Below, in pieces: positions 55,724 through 64,000 of a stretch of 64,000 bases of DNA. The stretch comes from Luxibacter massiliensis (GTDB taxonomy: Bacteria > Bacillota > Clostridia > Lachnospirales > Lachnospiraceae): positions 2,108,001-2,172,000 of the forward strand of contig NZ_UWOE01000001.1 of NCBI RefSeq assembly GCF_900604355.1. Reading direction: 5' to 3'. The notes under the pieces were generated by a model. The model did no database searches and was not told where the DNA came from. It worked only from the letters and a program-made list of their open reading frames with translations. How positions within the stretch are numbered: the first letter of the stretch is position 1; each line of letters begins with the position of its first letter. The translations under genes were made by a program, and so were the position numbers.

Positions 55724-56475
55724 CTTATGCCACCTCTCACCCTATTATCTTCCTCAATCAAAGCCAGGAAGGTATCTTCCAGATTATCGGTGGGGTACCC
55801 CTGGGATGCAGCCTTTTGTCTCAGTCCTTCAATGGTGCCTTCAAATAAAAGGCGCCCGTGGTTCAGTATGCCAATATTATCTGCCATAAGTTCGATTTCT
55901 GAGAGCAGGTGGGAGGACACAAGCACCGTACAGTCAAACTTCTGGGGCAAAGAACGGATCAGCATCCTGATTTCATGGATACCCACAGGATCCAGGCCGT
56001 TCGTCGGCTCATCAAGGATGAGGATAGGTGGTTTGCCAATTAGGGCCCCTGCCAGTCCTAATCTTTGTTTCATGCCGAGTGAATACTTCTTTGCAAGGCG
56101 CTTTTTATATTGGGTAAGGCCAACCAGTTCAAGCGCCTCCTCCACGGAAGGTTTAGGAAGTCCTAAAATTTTACGGATAATCTCCAAATTTTCCTCTCCG
56201 CTAAGATTTCCATAAAATGCAGGCGCCTCAATCAAAGAACCTACTTCTCTCAGAATTTCAACACGATTTTCAGGAAATGACTTTCCATGAATTACAAAGG
56301 AACCCCTTGTCTGCTTTGTCAGTCCCAGGAACATCTTCATGGCTGTAGATTTTCCTGCTCCGTTAGGCCCGAGAAAACCATATACTGTCCCCTTTGGGAT
56401 ATGCAGGTTAATATCTGATACAGCTGTAAAGTCCTTATAGGATTTTGTTAAGTGTTTTGTCTCAATAATGTTCAT
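55720..56475 (-). CDS. LanF/CprA-like ABC ATPase
   Basis: 251-residue BcrA/LanF-type ATPase. GPNGAGKST Walker A, YSLGMKQRLGLAGALIG signature, LILDEPTNGLDP Walker B and VSSHLLSEIE are visible. With its two permeases it resembles CprABC/LanFEG systems, which remove lantibiotics or other cationic peptides from the membrane. AAAGGAG precedes the ATG. Divergent from an OmpR-type regulator; direct repeats in the shared gap suggest control by it. Confidence 0.92.
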   Translation of the reverse strand: MNIIETKHLTKSYKDFTAVSDINLHIPKGTVYGFLGPNGAGKSTAMKMFLGLTKQTRGSFVIHGKSFPENRVEILREVGSLIEAPAFYGNLSGEENLEIIRKILGLPKPSVEEALELVGLTQYKKRLAKKYSLGMKQRLGLAGALIGKPPILILDEPTNGLDPVGIHEIRMLIRSLPQKFDCTVLVSSHLLSEIELMADNIGILNHGRLLFEGTIEGLRQKAASQGYPTDNLEDTFLALIEEDNRVRGGIR

Positions 56476-56520
56476 AAATCAGTACTCCTTTCTCTTTACA
56501 GCTTTATTCTACATTTCCTA

Positions 56521-56621
56521 CCTTACGGCAACATTCTCTTTACCTTACATCTGCCTTACATTTCGTCCTTAACCCATACTCTAATGGGCAGGTAGACTAT
56601 GGCCGTAAGGGATGGTATAAT
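56521..56621. promoter_or_regulatory. phased CCTTAC repeats and regulator promoter
   Basis: CCTTAC occurs at 56521, 56543 and 56554, offsets of 0, 22 and 33 bases, that is, multiples of 11. An inverted copy GTAAGG is at 56605-56610 and TATAAT for the regulator gene at 56616-56621. This fits tandem binding of an OmpR-type regulator that controls both the transporter operon and itself. Confidence 0.55.
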
Positions 56622-56643
56622 AGCAAAAAAGGAGGGTGCTTTT

Positions 56644-57348
56644 ATGGAAGTTGGATATCTTAAAGATACACGTATCCTGCTTGTTGATGATGAACAGGAA
56701 CTTTTAAATATGGTTAAGTCTATTTTGTCTGATGCCGGGTTTGTCAATGTCAAGACGGCCGGCACTATAAGAGAAGCTGCCCAAATCGCTGAAAGCTATT
56801 CTCCGCAGCTTGCTATTCTTGATGTCATGCTGCCTGACGGAGACGGTTTTTCTTTTATGGAGCAGTTAAAAAAGAAGGGAGATTATCCTGTTTTATTTCT
56901 AAGCGCCTGCGGTGAGGACGATGATAAATTTAAGGGGTTTGGCCTGGGGGCCGACGATTATATTGTAAAACCATTTTTACCCAGAGAGCTGCTTTACCGT
57001 ATTGTAGCAATCCTGAAAAGATGCTACAAAGAAGAAAACCCCCTTGTTAAACTTCACAGCAGTAAAATTGATTTTACCCGTGCAGAAGTAATCAAAGATG
57101 GGGAACACATCCCTTTGACCGCCAAAGAATATGAGCTTTTATCCGCCCTATACCGTAATGCAGGGCGTATTGTGACAATAGATGCCTTATGTGAAGCCGC
57201 CTGGGGGGATAATCCTTATGGGTATGAAAACTCTCTGATGGCCCACATCCGCCGCATCAGGGAAAAGATTGAAAGCGCCCCCTCCCATCCTGTGTCCTTG
57301 GTTACAGTCAAGGGCCTGGGTTACAAGCTGAATGTGGAGGGAAAATAA
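56644..57348 (+). CDS. OmpR-family response regulator (CprR/LanR-like)
   Basis: 234 residues from the ATG at 56644, with GGAGGG upstream. Receiver domain with LAILDVMLPDGDGF (phospho-acceptor Asp) and K in YIVKPFLPREL, then a winged-helix output domain (LTAKEYELLSALYRNAGRIV, NSLMAHIRRIREKIE, TVKGLGYKL). Partner of the kinase that begins one base after its stop, and probable regulator of the divergent immunity transporter. Confidence 0.93.
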   Translation: MEVGYLKDTRILLVDDEQELLNMVKSILSDAGFVNVKTAGTIREAAQIAESYSPQLAILDVMLPDGDGFSFMEQLKKKGDYPVLFLSACGEDDDKFKGFGLGADDYIVKPFLPRELLYRIVAILKRCYKEENPLVKLHSSKIDFTRAEVIKDGEHIPLTAKEYELLSALYRNAGRIVTIDALCEAAWGDNPYGYENSLMAHIRRIREKIESAPSHPVSLVTVKGLGYKLNVEGK

Positions 57349-57349
57349 G

Positions 57350-58759
57350 GTGAAGAGCATTCCTAAACTCATCCGCCGTTTTGTGGGTATATTATTATTA
57401 AGTTTACTGCTTCTGCTTTTTTTTAATTTCTTTTTGCTGGCCATTGTGGCCTCAAAGCAATCTCCAAATAGCTCTCCATGGAAAACTGCCCAGGAGGCGG
57501 CTGATGCATTGCAGCTGACAAAAAACGGCTATATATTGCCTGAAAATATAACGGCAGAATTGAAGGCCCATAATATCTGGGGTATTTATATCGACAATGA
57601 TACCATGCAGGTAGTCTGGCACACAGATAACCTTCCTGACACCGTTCCTATGAAATATACAATTTCGGAAATTTCAAATCTTACCCGCGGCTACATGGAA
57701 AGTTACCCTACATTTACTGGAGAATCTGAGAATGGACTTATTGTATTGGGATATCCCAAAGATAGTTTTTGGAAACATATGTGGCCCAGCTGGGATTATC
57801 AGCTGATCGCCAATTCCCCTAAAATTATCCTCTCTGTAATTCTGCTGAATGCAGGACTGCTGCTCTTGATATCTGTGTCTGTAAATGCAAAACTGTTAAA
57901 ATCAGTAAAACCAATCACAAACGGTATACAGTCATTAGGTAATGGGGAGGCTGTCTGCATCAAAGAAAAGGGCCTGCTCTCTGAAATTGCCGCGAACATC
58001 AACAAAACTTCTGAGGTACTTAAGTCCCAGGACCATCAACTGAGGAAAAAAGAAAGTGCCCGGGCAAACTGGATCGCAGGCGTATCCCACGACATACGGA
58101 CGCCTTTGTCCATGGTAATGGGTTATGCCGGACAATTAGAAAGCGACTGCAGCCTGCCAGAAAATGAACGCAGGAAGGCTTCTGCCATACGCAGGCAAAG
58201 CGAAAGAATGAGAAACCTCATCAATGACCTTAATCTGGCCTCCAAGCTAGAATACAATATGCAGCCATTTGTGGAGAAAAAAGAAAACGCCGTTACCATT
58301 GTAAGGCAGGTTGTTGTGGATTTTATCAACACCGATATCTATAATGCTTATCCTATTGAATGGAATACAGACGGCGCTGCCCTGCCCTGCTTCATAAATG
58401 CAGATAAAGATTTGTTAAAAAGAGCTGTTTCCAACCTCCTGCAAAACTGCATGAACCATAATGAAAACGGCTGCGCCATTTATGTTTCTGTCAGTACATC
58501 AGAAGGTAACTGCATGATCCGTGTTGAGGATGACGGCGCCGGGGTTTCTGATGAACAAATCAAACATCTGAACGATACCCCTCATTATATGATTTGTGAC
58601 ACCAATGTGGCAGAGCAGCGCCATGGTTTGGGGCTGCTTATCGTCAGACAGGTGGTTGCATCCCATCATGGGACTGTCACAATCGGCCGCAGCTCTTATG
58701 GAGGTTTTGCAGTAAATATCACCTTGCCGCTAGTTATAGAACGACCAGGCCCCAAGTAA
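57350..58759 (+). CDS. sensor histidine kinase (CprK/LanK-like)
   Basis: 469 residues from a GTG at 57350, with GGAGGG eight bases upstream; an ATG at 57332 overlaps the regulator and has no site. Two membrane segments (about residues 10-35 and 160-185) flank an external domain of about 120 residues. The cytosolic part has the H-box ARANWIAGVSHDIRTPLSMV, an N-box VSNLLQNCMNHN and a G-box RHGLGLLIVRQVV. The layout matches kinases that sense antimicrobial peptides. Confidence 0.9.
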   Translation: MKSIPKLIRRFVGILLLSLLLLLFFNFFLLAIVASKQSPNSSPWKTAQEAADALQLTKNGYILPENITAELKAHNIWGIYIDNDTMQVVWHTDNLPDTVPMKYTISEISNLTRGYMESYPTFTGESENGLIVLGYPKDSFWKHMWPSWDYQLIANSPKIILSVILLNAGLLLLISVSVNAKLLKSVKPITNGIQSLGNGEAVCIKEKGLLSEIAANINKTSEVLKSQDHQLRKKESARANWIAGVSHDIRTPLSMVMGYAGQLESDCSLPENERRKASAIRRQSERMRNLINDLNLASKLEYNMQPFVEKKENAVTIVRQVVVDFINTDIYNAYPIEWNTDGAALPCFINADKDLLKRAVSNLLQNCMNHNENGCAIYVSVSTSEGNCMIRVEDDGAGVSDEQIKHLNDTPHYMICDTNVAEQRHGLGLLIVRQVVASHHGTVTIGRSSYGGFAVNITLPLVIERPGPK

Positions 58760-58774
58760 CAAAAAACCGATAAA

Positions 58775-59416
58775 CTATGAGGTTTCCCCAAAGTTTGAGC
58801 TGTTTCCCGTCAAGTAGACAATTAAAAAATATTTAACTGCATCATCAAAGGTATCAAACACCAGTGGATTGTTATTACTGTCACCGATACGATAAGCTGC
58901 AATTTTTCTGTCGTACAGATCAAGAATCGCACTTAAATACACCTTATGTTTTTCAATTCCAATATAGTAATAGAACCCTGTGACATCCGTTAGCCACTTC
59001 TCATTCGGAGTTTTTGCCGTAAATTCACGGTTCAGTATATTTTCTGCTATATACTGTGGATTTGCCGCTTGTCTTGTACAGCCATCATTGGCATATTTAA
59101 TAGTGGACTTGATACCAAGTTTCCGGAAAATGCGGAGAATCCGCTTATCATTTACATCGATCCCATGGCAGCGTCCCAGTTCATCACGAATTCTGCGATA
59201 TCCTTTATCCGGTGATTCGCTGTGAATTTTTTCTATCAACTCCGCAATCCATCGGTTCTCCTGTTCGTTTTCTGACACTTCATGATTCAGCCATTTATAG
59301 TAGGCTGCTCTGGAAATACTACCAAGTTTGCAAAGTGCCTGTATCGGATAAAAATGTTCCCCGTGTTCTTCTTTTATTGCCCTTAGTTTTTCTAATGGTG
59401 ATATGTTTCTAGGCAT
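58775..59416 (-). pseudogene. IS3-family transposase OrfB, 3' truncated
   Basis: Opens like an IS150-group OrfB (MPRNISPLEKLRAIKEEHGE, then helix AAYYKWLNHEVSENEQE) and carries the first catalytic Asp in KWLTDVTGFYY and the second in AILDLYDRKI. The frame then leaves the family at about FDTFDDAVKY and runs into a terminal inverted repeat, so the DDE Glu and the last third are lost. No OrfA is present on the upstream side; a fic gene lies there instead. Start at 59416 has AAGGAGGG. Not functional as a transposase. Confidence 0.88.
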
Positions 59417-59419
59417 AAA

Positions 59420-59481
59420 ATATGCTCCCTCCTTGATAAACAGTTTTATTATTTCAACTGTCTGCCTAGAAGGGAGCATAT
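59420..59481 (-). repeat. stem over the orfB ribosome binding site
   Basis: ATATGCTCCCT (59420-59430) and its 11-base complement (59471-59481) can pair in the minus-strand transcript and would cover part of the AAGGAGGG site of the transposase gene, limiting translation from read-through transcripts. Confidence 0.5.
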
Positions 59482-59513
59482 CATTTGCCCACGGTCTGAC
59501 ACATTACGATAAT

Positions 59514-60281
59514 TTACATTGTCTGTGTTGGAGAATCATCCTCCATAACCTGTTCGCTGATGATAGCAAGGTATTCATCCAATCGGTTTTCCTCTAACCC
59601 TGCGACCATATCTGCAAATGGCCTCAGATCCACACCTATAGCATACGCTTCCAGCGCATCGAAGTATTCCAGTCGGTTTTCTTTTGCGATAGAGACCGGG
59701 AGAAATCCTCCTGACATGAGCTGATAGTTCATCAGCATCCGGGAGGTTCTTCCATTCCCATCGATAAAGGGATGGATCTTTACAGACTCAGCATGCGTCC
59801 ATGCAGCAAGTTCTATCGGGTTGAGAGCTGTTCTGTAGGGCAGGTCTGCAAAGAAATTTTTAACCTGCCGGTACATTTCATTGGGTGTCGGAGGCTTGAA
59901 ACCCGCGCCGGAGATACGAACTTCCACGTTGCGGTAGATCCCTCCCGTCAGAATATTTTCCATCAACAGGGCGTGGATATCCTTGGCAATGGCTTCGTTT
60001 AACGGTTTGCCTTCCGCTACACATTTCTTCACATAGGCAAAGGCTTTCGCATGGTTTGCCACCTCATAAATCTCCCGGAGGGTTTTCCCCCCGACAGAAA
60101 GACCATCCTCCAGGATTGCCTTCGTCTGGATTAGCGTCAGGGTATTGCCTTCAATGGCTGTAGAGTTGTGCGCGTACTCGATGTCAAAACTCTTCTCAAA
60201 ACTCTCCATCGCTTCTGACGGGATTGTATTCCTGATCCGATTAAGCTGTTCTTTTTTATCAAGAAGCATGTCATAATTCAT
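59514..60281 (-). CDS. Fic family protein (AMPylase-type)
   Basis: 255 residues. The catalytic Fic motif HPFIDGNGRTSR is intact, and an N-terminal inhibitory helix motif STAIEGN, of the (S/T)xxxE(G/N) form, is near residue 38, so the enzyme is probably auto-inhibited. Fic proteins transfer AMP or other nucleotide parts to target proteins. GAGGTG precedes the ATG. It lies inside the inverted-repeat-bounded mobile region, away from any recognisable antitoxin gene. Target unknown. Confidence 0.9.
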   Translation of the reverse strand: MNYDMLLDKKEQLNRIRNTIPSEAMESFEKSFDIEYAHNSTAIEGNTLTLIQTKAILEDGLSVGGKTLREIYEVANHAKAFAYVKKCVAEGKPLNEAIAKDIHALLMENILTGGIYRNVEVRISGAGFKPPTPNEMYRQVKNFFADLPYRTALNPIELAAWTHAESVKIHPFIDGNGRTSRMLMNYQLMSGGFLPVSIAKENRLEYFDALEAYAIGVDLRPFADMVAGLEENRLDEYLAIISEQVMEDDSPTQTM

Positions 60282-60425
60282 GCCTGTTCACCTCATTTCA
60301 GATACGTCTTAACTATTTATTATAGCAGGCACTTCTTGGGATAACAAGATTATTGACTCGATTTTCATTTCTATGCCGTTCCGTTTTTATCGCAGCCAGA
60401 GAAAAAACTTTTATTTTCACCCTTA

Positions 60426-60650
60426 TCACATGCACTGCAGAGGAGAGGAGGATTCTTCAAAAGTCCGCAAAGAAATTTCCCGATCCTGCAGGGCGTCCTC
60501 AAATATCATTCCCTTTGCCGTCAAGGGAAGATGGGGAAGTCTTTCCGCCTTGCTGACAGCGATGGAGACATCCTTCAGCTGATAGGCGCGCCACTGCAGA
60601 TCATCCTGCTCCCGAACGCCGACAATGCCGCTGTCAAAATCAAATTCCAA
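60426..60650 (-). pseudogene. unrecognised coding fragment
   Basis: A 74-codon minus-strand frame (starts MEFDFDSGIVGVREQDDLQW; contains YQLKDVSIAVSKAERLPHLP) that looks protein-like in composition but lacks a ribosome binding site and any family I can name. It may be a piece of a conjugative-element accessory gene. Placed between fic and the IS1182-like fragment. Confidence 0.35.
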
Positions 60651-60676
60651 TATGGCAGTGATACGCCTGTCATGTT

Positions 60677-60901
60677 CTATGGGGTCACATAAAACAGATT
60701 ATGTTTATCGCAGACCGCATGGGCCCCATATGCAAAACAGCGTTTATGTTCCCCTTTTGGGAAGTCCCCGATTTCCGGGTCTGTCGTGGACACTGTCACC
60801 TCTTTTAGTTTCCCAGTTCCGCTGCCCGAACCTCCGTTAAATGGCTTTTTCCCATGTGCTTCCCTGTCTCGGTTGATTTCCCCATCAGCTGTTGTTAACA
60901 A
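60677..60901 (-). pseudogene. IS1182-like transposase fragment
   Basis: Internal fragment of about 75 codons. INRDREAHGKKPF followed by VSTTDPEIGDFPKGEHKRC and FAYGAHAVCDKHN resembles the central catalytic region of IS1182-family DDE transposases. The N-terminal region and all of the C-terminal part are missing, and internal deletions are likely. Confidence 0.6.
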
Positions 60902-61116
60902 CAGACGCTTACAGAGGAAGCCTGGTGTATTAACACCGATGGAGAAACACGAAAGATATCTGCAGGCAGCATAAAAACTGCCAGCAGGTAATACCCACTG
61001 GCAGAAACATTTATATTTTTTTAATTGTCTACTTGACGGGAAGCAGTTCAGTTTACCGGTTTATTTTTATAGGTCTTTTTTGATTAGCTATATATTGCTC
61101 TTTGTAATAATACTTA

Positions 61117-62307
61117 TTACTCGTCAAAGGCTTCCTTAACCTTTTCCATGAATCCCCTTTTCTTTCCCTTTCCTGGCTTTCCATTCTCCTCACCCGCTTT
61201 CTGGTTCAAAGAATTTCCCGACAGGCGGTCAAACTCACGCAGTGCCTCTTTTGCCTCTGCGCTTAATTTATCAGGGGTCTGGATGACTAAGGTGACATAG
61301 TGGTCCCCTCTGACCTGGGCATTCCTCAGAGATGGGACGCCTTTTCCCTTTAAGCGTACTTTGGTGTCCGTCTTAGTCCCTGCTTTGACTGTATAGACCA
61401 CATCTCCATCCACAGTAGGAATCTTGACATCCCCGCCAAGAGTAGCCTGTGCAAAGGAAATAGGCACCGTGGAGAAAATATGCATATCCTGCCTCTGGAA
61501 TATGGGATGTCTGGATACATTGACCTCCACCAGCAAATCTCCTCTTGGGCCTCCGTTTGCCCCGGGTTCACCCTTTTCGCGGATCCTTACGCTCTGGCCG
61601 TTGTCAATGCCTGCCGGAATAGAAACCTTGATTCTCTTTTTGCTGGATGTATAGCCTGATCCTGAACAGGATGGACATTTATCTTTGATTACTTTGCCTG
61701 ACCCGCCGCAGCTAGGACAGGTCTGGACATTCTGAACCGTACCAAAAAAGGACTGCGATGTATAAACCACCTGCCCCTTCCCACCACATTTAGAGCAAGT
61801 CTCCGGGGAAGTACCCGGCTTTGCACCAGTACCGCCGCAAACCGAACAGGGATCCTTTAAGACGACTTCCAGCTCTTTCTCACACCCAAAAATCGCCTCT
61901 TCAAATGTGATCCGGATACTCTTGCGGATACTTGCCCCCTTCATGGGGCCATTGCCTCCGCGGCCGCCTCTTCTGCTGCCGCCAAACAAATCTCCAAATA
62001 TATCCCCAAATATATCACTGAAATCCGCACCATTGAAGTCAAATCCGCCGAACCCTCCTGCTCCGCCGGCTCCTCCTTCAAATGCTGCGTGTCCAAACTG
62101 GTCATACTGACGGCGTTTTTCAGGGTCACTGAGCACTGCATACGCTTCTGATGCCTCTTTGAACTTCTTCTCTGCCTCGGCATCCCCTGGGTTCATATCT
62201 GGATGGTACTTTTTGGCCAGCACACGGTATGCCTTTTTAATTGCCGCATCATCTGCATCCTTTCCCAGGCCAAGCACCTCATAATAATCTCTTTTTGACT
62301 CTGCCAT
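61117..62307 (-). CDS. dnaJ: chaperone DnaJ
   Basis: 396-residue Hsp40 co-chaperone that stimulates DnaK ATPase and delivers substrates. J domain with the HPD triad in KKYHPDMNPGD, a Gly/Phe-rich linker (GGAGGAGGFGGFDF), four zinc-binding repeats (CSVCGGTG, CSKCGGKG, CPSCGGSG, CPSCSGSG) and the C-terminal substrate domains are complete. AAAGGGTAAAG precedes the ATG. It follows dnaK by about 240 bases containing a hairpin. Confidence 0.97.
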   Translation of the reverse strand: MAESKRDYYEVLGLGKDADDAAIKKAYRVLAKKYHPDMNPGDAEAEKKFKEASEAYAVLSDPEKRRQYDQFGHAAFEGGAGGAGGFGGFDFNGADFSDIFGDIFGDLFGGSRRGGRGGNGPMKGASIRKSIRITFEEAIFGCEKELEVVLKDPCSVCGGTGAKPGTSPETCSKCGGKGQVVYTSQSFFGTVQNVQTCPSCGGSGKVIKDKCPSCSGSGYTSSKKRIKVSIPAGIDNGQSVRIREKGEPGANGGPRGDLLVEVNVSRHPIFQRQDMHIFSTVPISFAQATLGGDVKIPTVDGDVVYTVKAGTKTDTKVRLKGKGVPSLRNAQVRGDHYVTLVIQTPDKLSAEAKEALREFDRLSGNSLNQKAGEENGKPGKGKKRGFMEKVKEAFDE

Positions 62308-62349
62308 AACACTTTACCCTTTCATCTGTCTGCTTATTTCCATAAAGAA

Positions 62350-62380
62350 ATTCTACGAAGCCATAGAAGCTCCGTAGAAT
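62350..62380 (-). terminator. hairpin between dnaK and dnaJ
   Basis: Twelve-base arms (62350-62361 and 62369-62380) pair with one mismatch around 7 bases; TTTCTTTAT follows on the minus strand. It may reduce read-through from dnaK into dnaJ. Confidence 0.45.
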
Positions 62381-62545
62381 CCCTTTTATGATACATTCCT
62401 ATGCAACTGCCTGTATCATAAAACCCTTCCGGGGATCCACAATTCAGCGTAGAAATCTGCCATCATCCAGATACCCGCTTAGGCGGCGGAATCTCTGAAG
62501 CGTAATTCCATGCCTAACTTATTTAGACCTCTTTATAATCTCCAT

Positions 62546-64000
62546 CTACCACATCGTCACCCTGGAAACCGTCTGGAGCCGGGCCTGCCTCCGGGCCGGG
62601 CCGCCTGCAGCGCCTGCTCCTGCCTGCTCATACATCTTTGTGAACAGTTTCTGCGCACTTTCCATGAGTTTTTCCTTGGCCGCCTTAATCTCTGCAACCT
62701 GGGCCTCTGTAGTCTCTTCAGGGGCGGATTTAGCGAGAAGGTCTTTCAGAGCCTGGCAGTCAGCCTCCACAGCCGCTTTGTCAGATGCATCCAGCTTATC
62801 GCCTACTTCCTTGATAGCTTTCTCTGTCTGGAATACCATGCCGTCTGCTTCATTCCTGGTATCGATGGCCTCTTTGCGCTTCTTGTCCTGTGCCTCAAAT
62901 TCGGCAGCCTCTTTCACGGCTTTATCGATATCATCGTCTGACATATTGGATCCTGCAGTAATTGTGATGTGCTGCTCTTTTCCTGTCCCCAGGTCTTTGG
63001 CAGAAACATTTACAATGCCATTGGCATCAATATCAAAAGTCACCTCGATCTGAGGGATTCCGCGGGGAGCCGGAGGAATACCGTCCAGCCTGAACTGGCC
63101 CAGTGACTTGTTATCTCTTGCAAATTGTCTCTCTCCCTGTACTACATTGATGTCAACTGCTGTCTGGTTATCTGCTGCTGTTGAGAAAATCTGGCTCTTC
63201 TTTGTAGGAATTGTAGTATTTCTCTCGATCAGCCTTGTGGCAACCCCACCCATTGTCTCAATAGAAAGAGACAGTGGTGTAACATCCAGAAGAAGGATAT
63301 CCCCTGCACCTGCATCGCCTGCCAGCTTACCGCCCTGTACAGAAGCTCCCAGAGCCACGCACTCGTCTGGGTTCAGAGACTTGCTGGGTTCCTTGCCAGT
63401 GAGGCGTTTTACTTCTTCCTGTACTGCCGGGATACGTGTAGAACCACCTACCAGCAATACCTGCCCCAGCTCTGAGGATGTGATCCCTGCGTCTGAAAGC
63501 GCGCGTTTCACTGGTTCAGCTGTCTTTTCAACAAGGTCATGGGTCAGCTCGTCAAACTTAGCCCTTGTAAGATTCATGTCAAAATGCTTCGGCCCTTCAG
63601 ATGTAGCTGTGATAAACGGAAGATTGATATTTGTAGTTGTCGCAGAAGAAAGTTCTTTTTTTGCCTTCTCCGCAGCTTCCTTCAGCCTCTGGAGCGCCAT
63701 CTTGTCTGTAGAAAGATCCACGCCTTCTTTAGACTTAAAATCTGCCAGCATATAATCTGTAATCTTCTGGTCAAAATCGTCTCCGCCCAGCCTGTTATTG
63801 CCGGCTGTTGAAAGTACCTCGATAACTCCATCGCCAATCTCTATAATGGATACGTCAAATGTACCGCCGCCCAGGTCATATACCATGATTTTCTGTTCTT
63901 TTTCATTGTCCAGTCCATAAGCCAGGGCTGCCGCCGTAGGCTCATTAATAATACGCTTTACATCCAAGCCTGCAATTTTACCTGCATCCTTTGTAGCTTG
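62546..64000 (-). CDS. dnaK: chaperone DnaK, partial, C-terminal frameshift
   Basis: The 5' end lies beyond the window. Visible: the ATPase segments GLDVKRIINEPTAAALAYG, DLGGGTFDVSI and LLVGGSTRIPAVQ, then the substrate domain and the helical lid. The frame ends in GAAGGPARRQARLQTVSRVTMW. In the other frame the same DNA would read PEAGPAPDGFQGDDVVDGDY-KEV and stop at 62523, the expected acidic C-terminus. One missing base in the G/C run around 62591-62603 explains this. It is either a sequencing error or a real mutation that removes the conserved tail. Confidence 0.93.
   Translation of the reverse strand, partial: QATKDAGKIAGLDVKRIINEPTAAALAYGLDNEKEQKIMVYDLGGGTFDVSIIEIGDGVIEVLSTAGNNRLGGDDFDQKITDYMLADFKSKEGVDLSTDKMALQRLKEAAEKAKKELSSATTTNINLPFITATSEGPKHFDMNLTRAKFDELTHDLVEKTAEPVKRALSDAGITSSELGQVLLVGGSTRIPAVQEEVKRLTGKEPSKSLNPDECVALGASVQGGKLAGDAGAGDILLLDVTPLSLSIETMGGVATRLIERNTTIPTKKSQIFSTAADNQTAVDINVVQGERQFARDNKSLGQFRLDGIPPAPRGIPQIEVTFDIDANGIVNVSAKDLGTGKEQHITITAGSNMSDDDIDKAVKEAAEFEAQDKKRKEAIDTRNEADGMVFQTEKAIKEVGDKLDASDKAAVEADCQALKDLLAKSAPEETTEAQVAEIKAAKEKLMESAQKLFTKMYEQAGAGAAGGPARRQARLQTVSRVTMW

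Larger units (their letters stand above)
58800..61046. mobile_element. decayed mobile region bounded by inverted repeats
   Basis: A roughly 28-base sequence around ATTGTCTACTTGACGGGAA occurs on the minus strand at 58800-58829 and on the plus strand at 61017-61046, with few differences. Between these inverted repeats lie an IS3 orfB fragment, an intact fic gene, an unrecognised coding fragment and an IS1182-like transposase fragment. The repeats may be the ends of the IS1182-like element. No target duplication could be made out by eye. Confidence 0.65.

Noticed and set aside
63108..63755. 215-codon plus-strand frame inside dnaK
   Set aside because: Antisense shadow of a highly conserved gene.

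Overview
The window reads as a chromosomal piece of a low-to-mid GC Gram-positive anaerobe, most likely a gut-type Lachnospiraceae (Clostridium cluster XIVa relative). This rests on strong AGGAGG-type ribosome binding sites, a class II galT, a short S1-domain protein, CBS-type Mn pyrophosphatase, numerous radical SAM and MATE genes, and the dnaK-dnaJ arrangement. I cannot name a species. No rRNA, tRNA or CRISPR array was seen.

Layout. (1) 261-3948, plus strand: Leloir operon galK-galE-galT. (2) 4099-10496, minus strand: Ugp-like ABC importer (two permeases, lipoprotein, ATPase) with a PHP-family hydrolase and a HAD phosphatase. Four TTTACA-like hexamers at exact 11-bp spacing lie in front of it and resemble a PhoP box array, so I infer a phosphate-ester scavenging operon. 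(3) 10839-16325: flavin reductase, CBS-pyrophosphatase, and an Opu-type osmoprotectant importer. (4) 16525-18219: S1-domain RNA-binding protein and an Mrp/NBP35 ATPase. (5) 18348-23010: MATE exporter, membrane protein, radical SAM protein and a membrane protein whose cytosolic tail ends in CACACACACA-GGGRAGC. (6) 23189-26394: ABC-2 exporter.

(7) 26794-47231, minus strand, is the centrepiece: a roughly 20-kb proteusin-like RiPP locus. It holds three NHLP (nitrile-hydratase-like leader) precursors with Cys-containing cores, a PoyD-like radical SAM epimerase, a SPASM radical SAM enzyme, a GNAT-like protein, an HELCH zincin-like protein, two complete NHLM-type peptidase/ATPase exporter pairs, one full-size and one miniature HlyD-like protein, a CPBP protease, and a complete partner-switching set (SpoIIE-type phosphatase, STAS antagonist, anti-sigma kinase). 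A 39-residue gene at its very 5' end (47112-47231) encodes a Lys-rich leader ending in LEKVSGG followed by an eight-residue core, KVEITRTW. A GHKL sensor kinase is transcribed divergently from it.

(8) 47588-58759: three two-component systems (GHKL/LytTR, NarL type, OmpR type), a MATE gene behind what looks like an attenuated leader, and a LanFEG/CprABC-like peptide-immunity transporter. (9) 58800-61046: a decayed mobile region bounded by inverted repeats, with IS3 and IS1182-like fragments and an intact fic gene. (10) 61117-64000: dnaJ and the 3' part of dnaK. The dnaK reading frame is shifted about 20 codons before its expected end.
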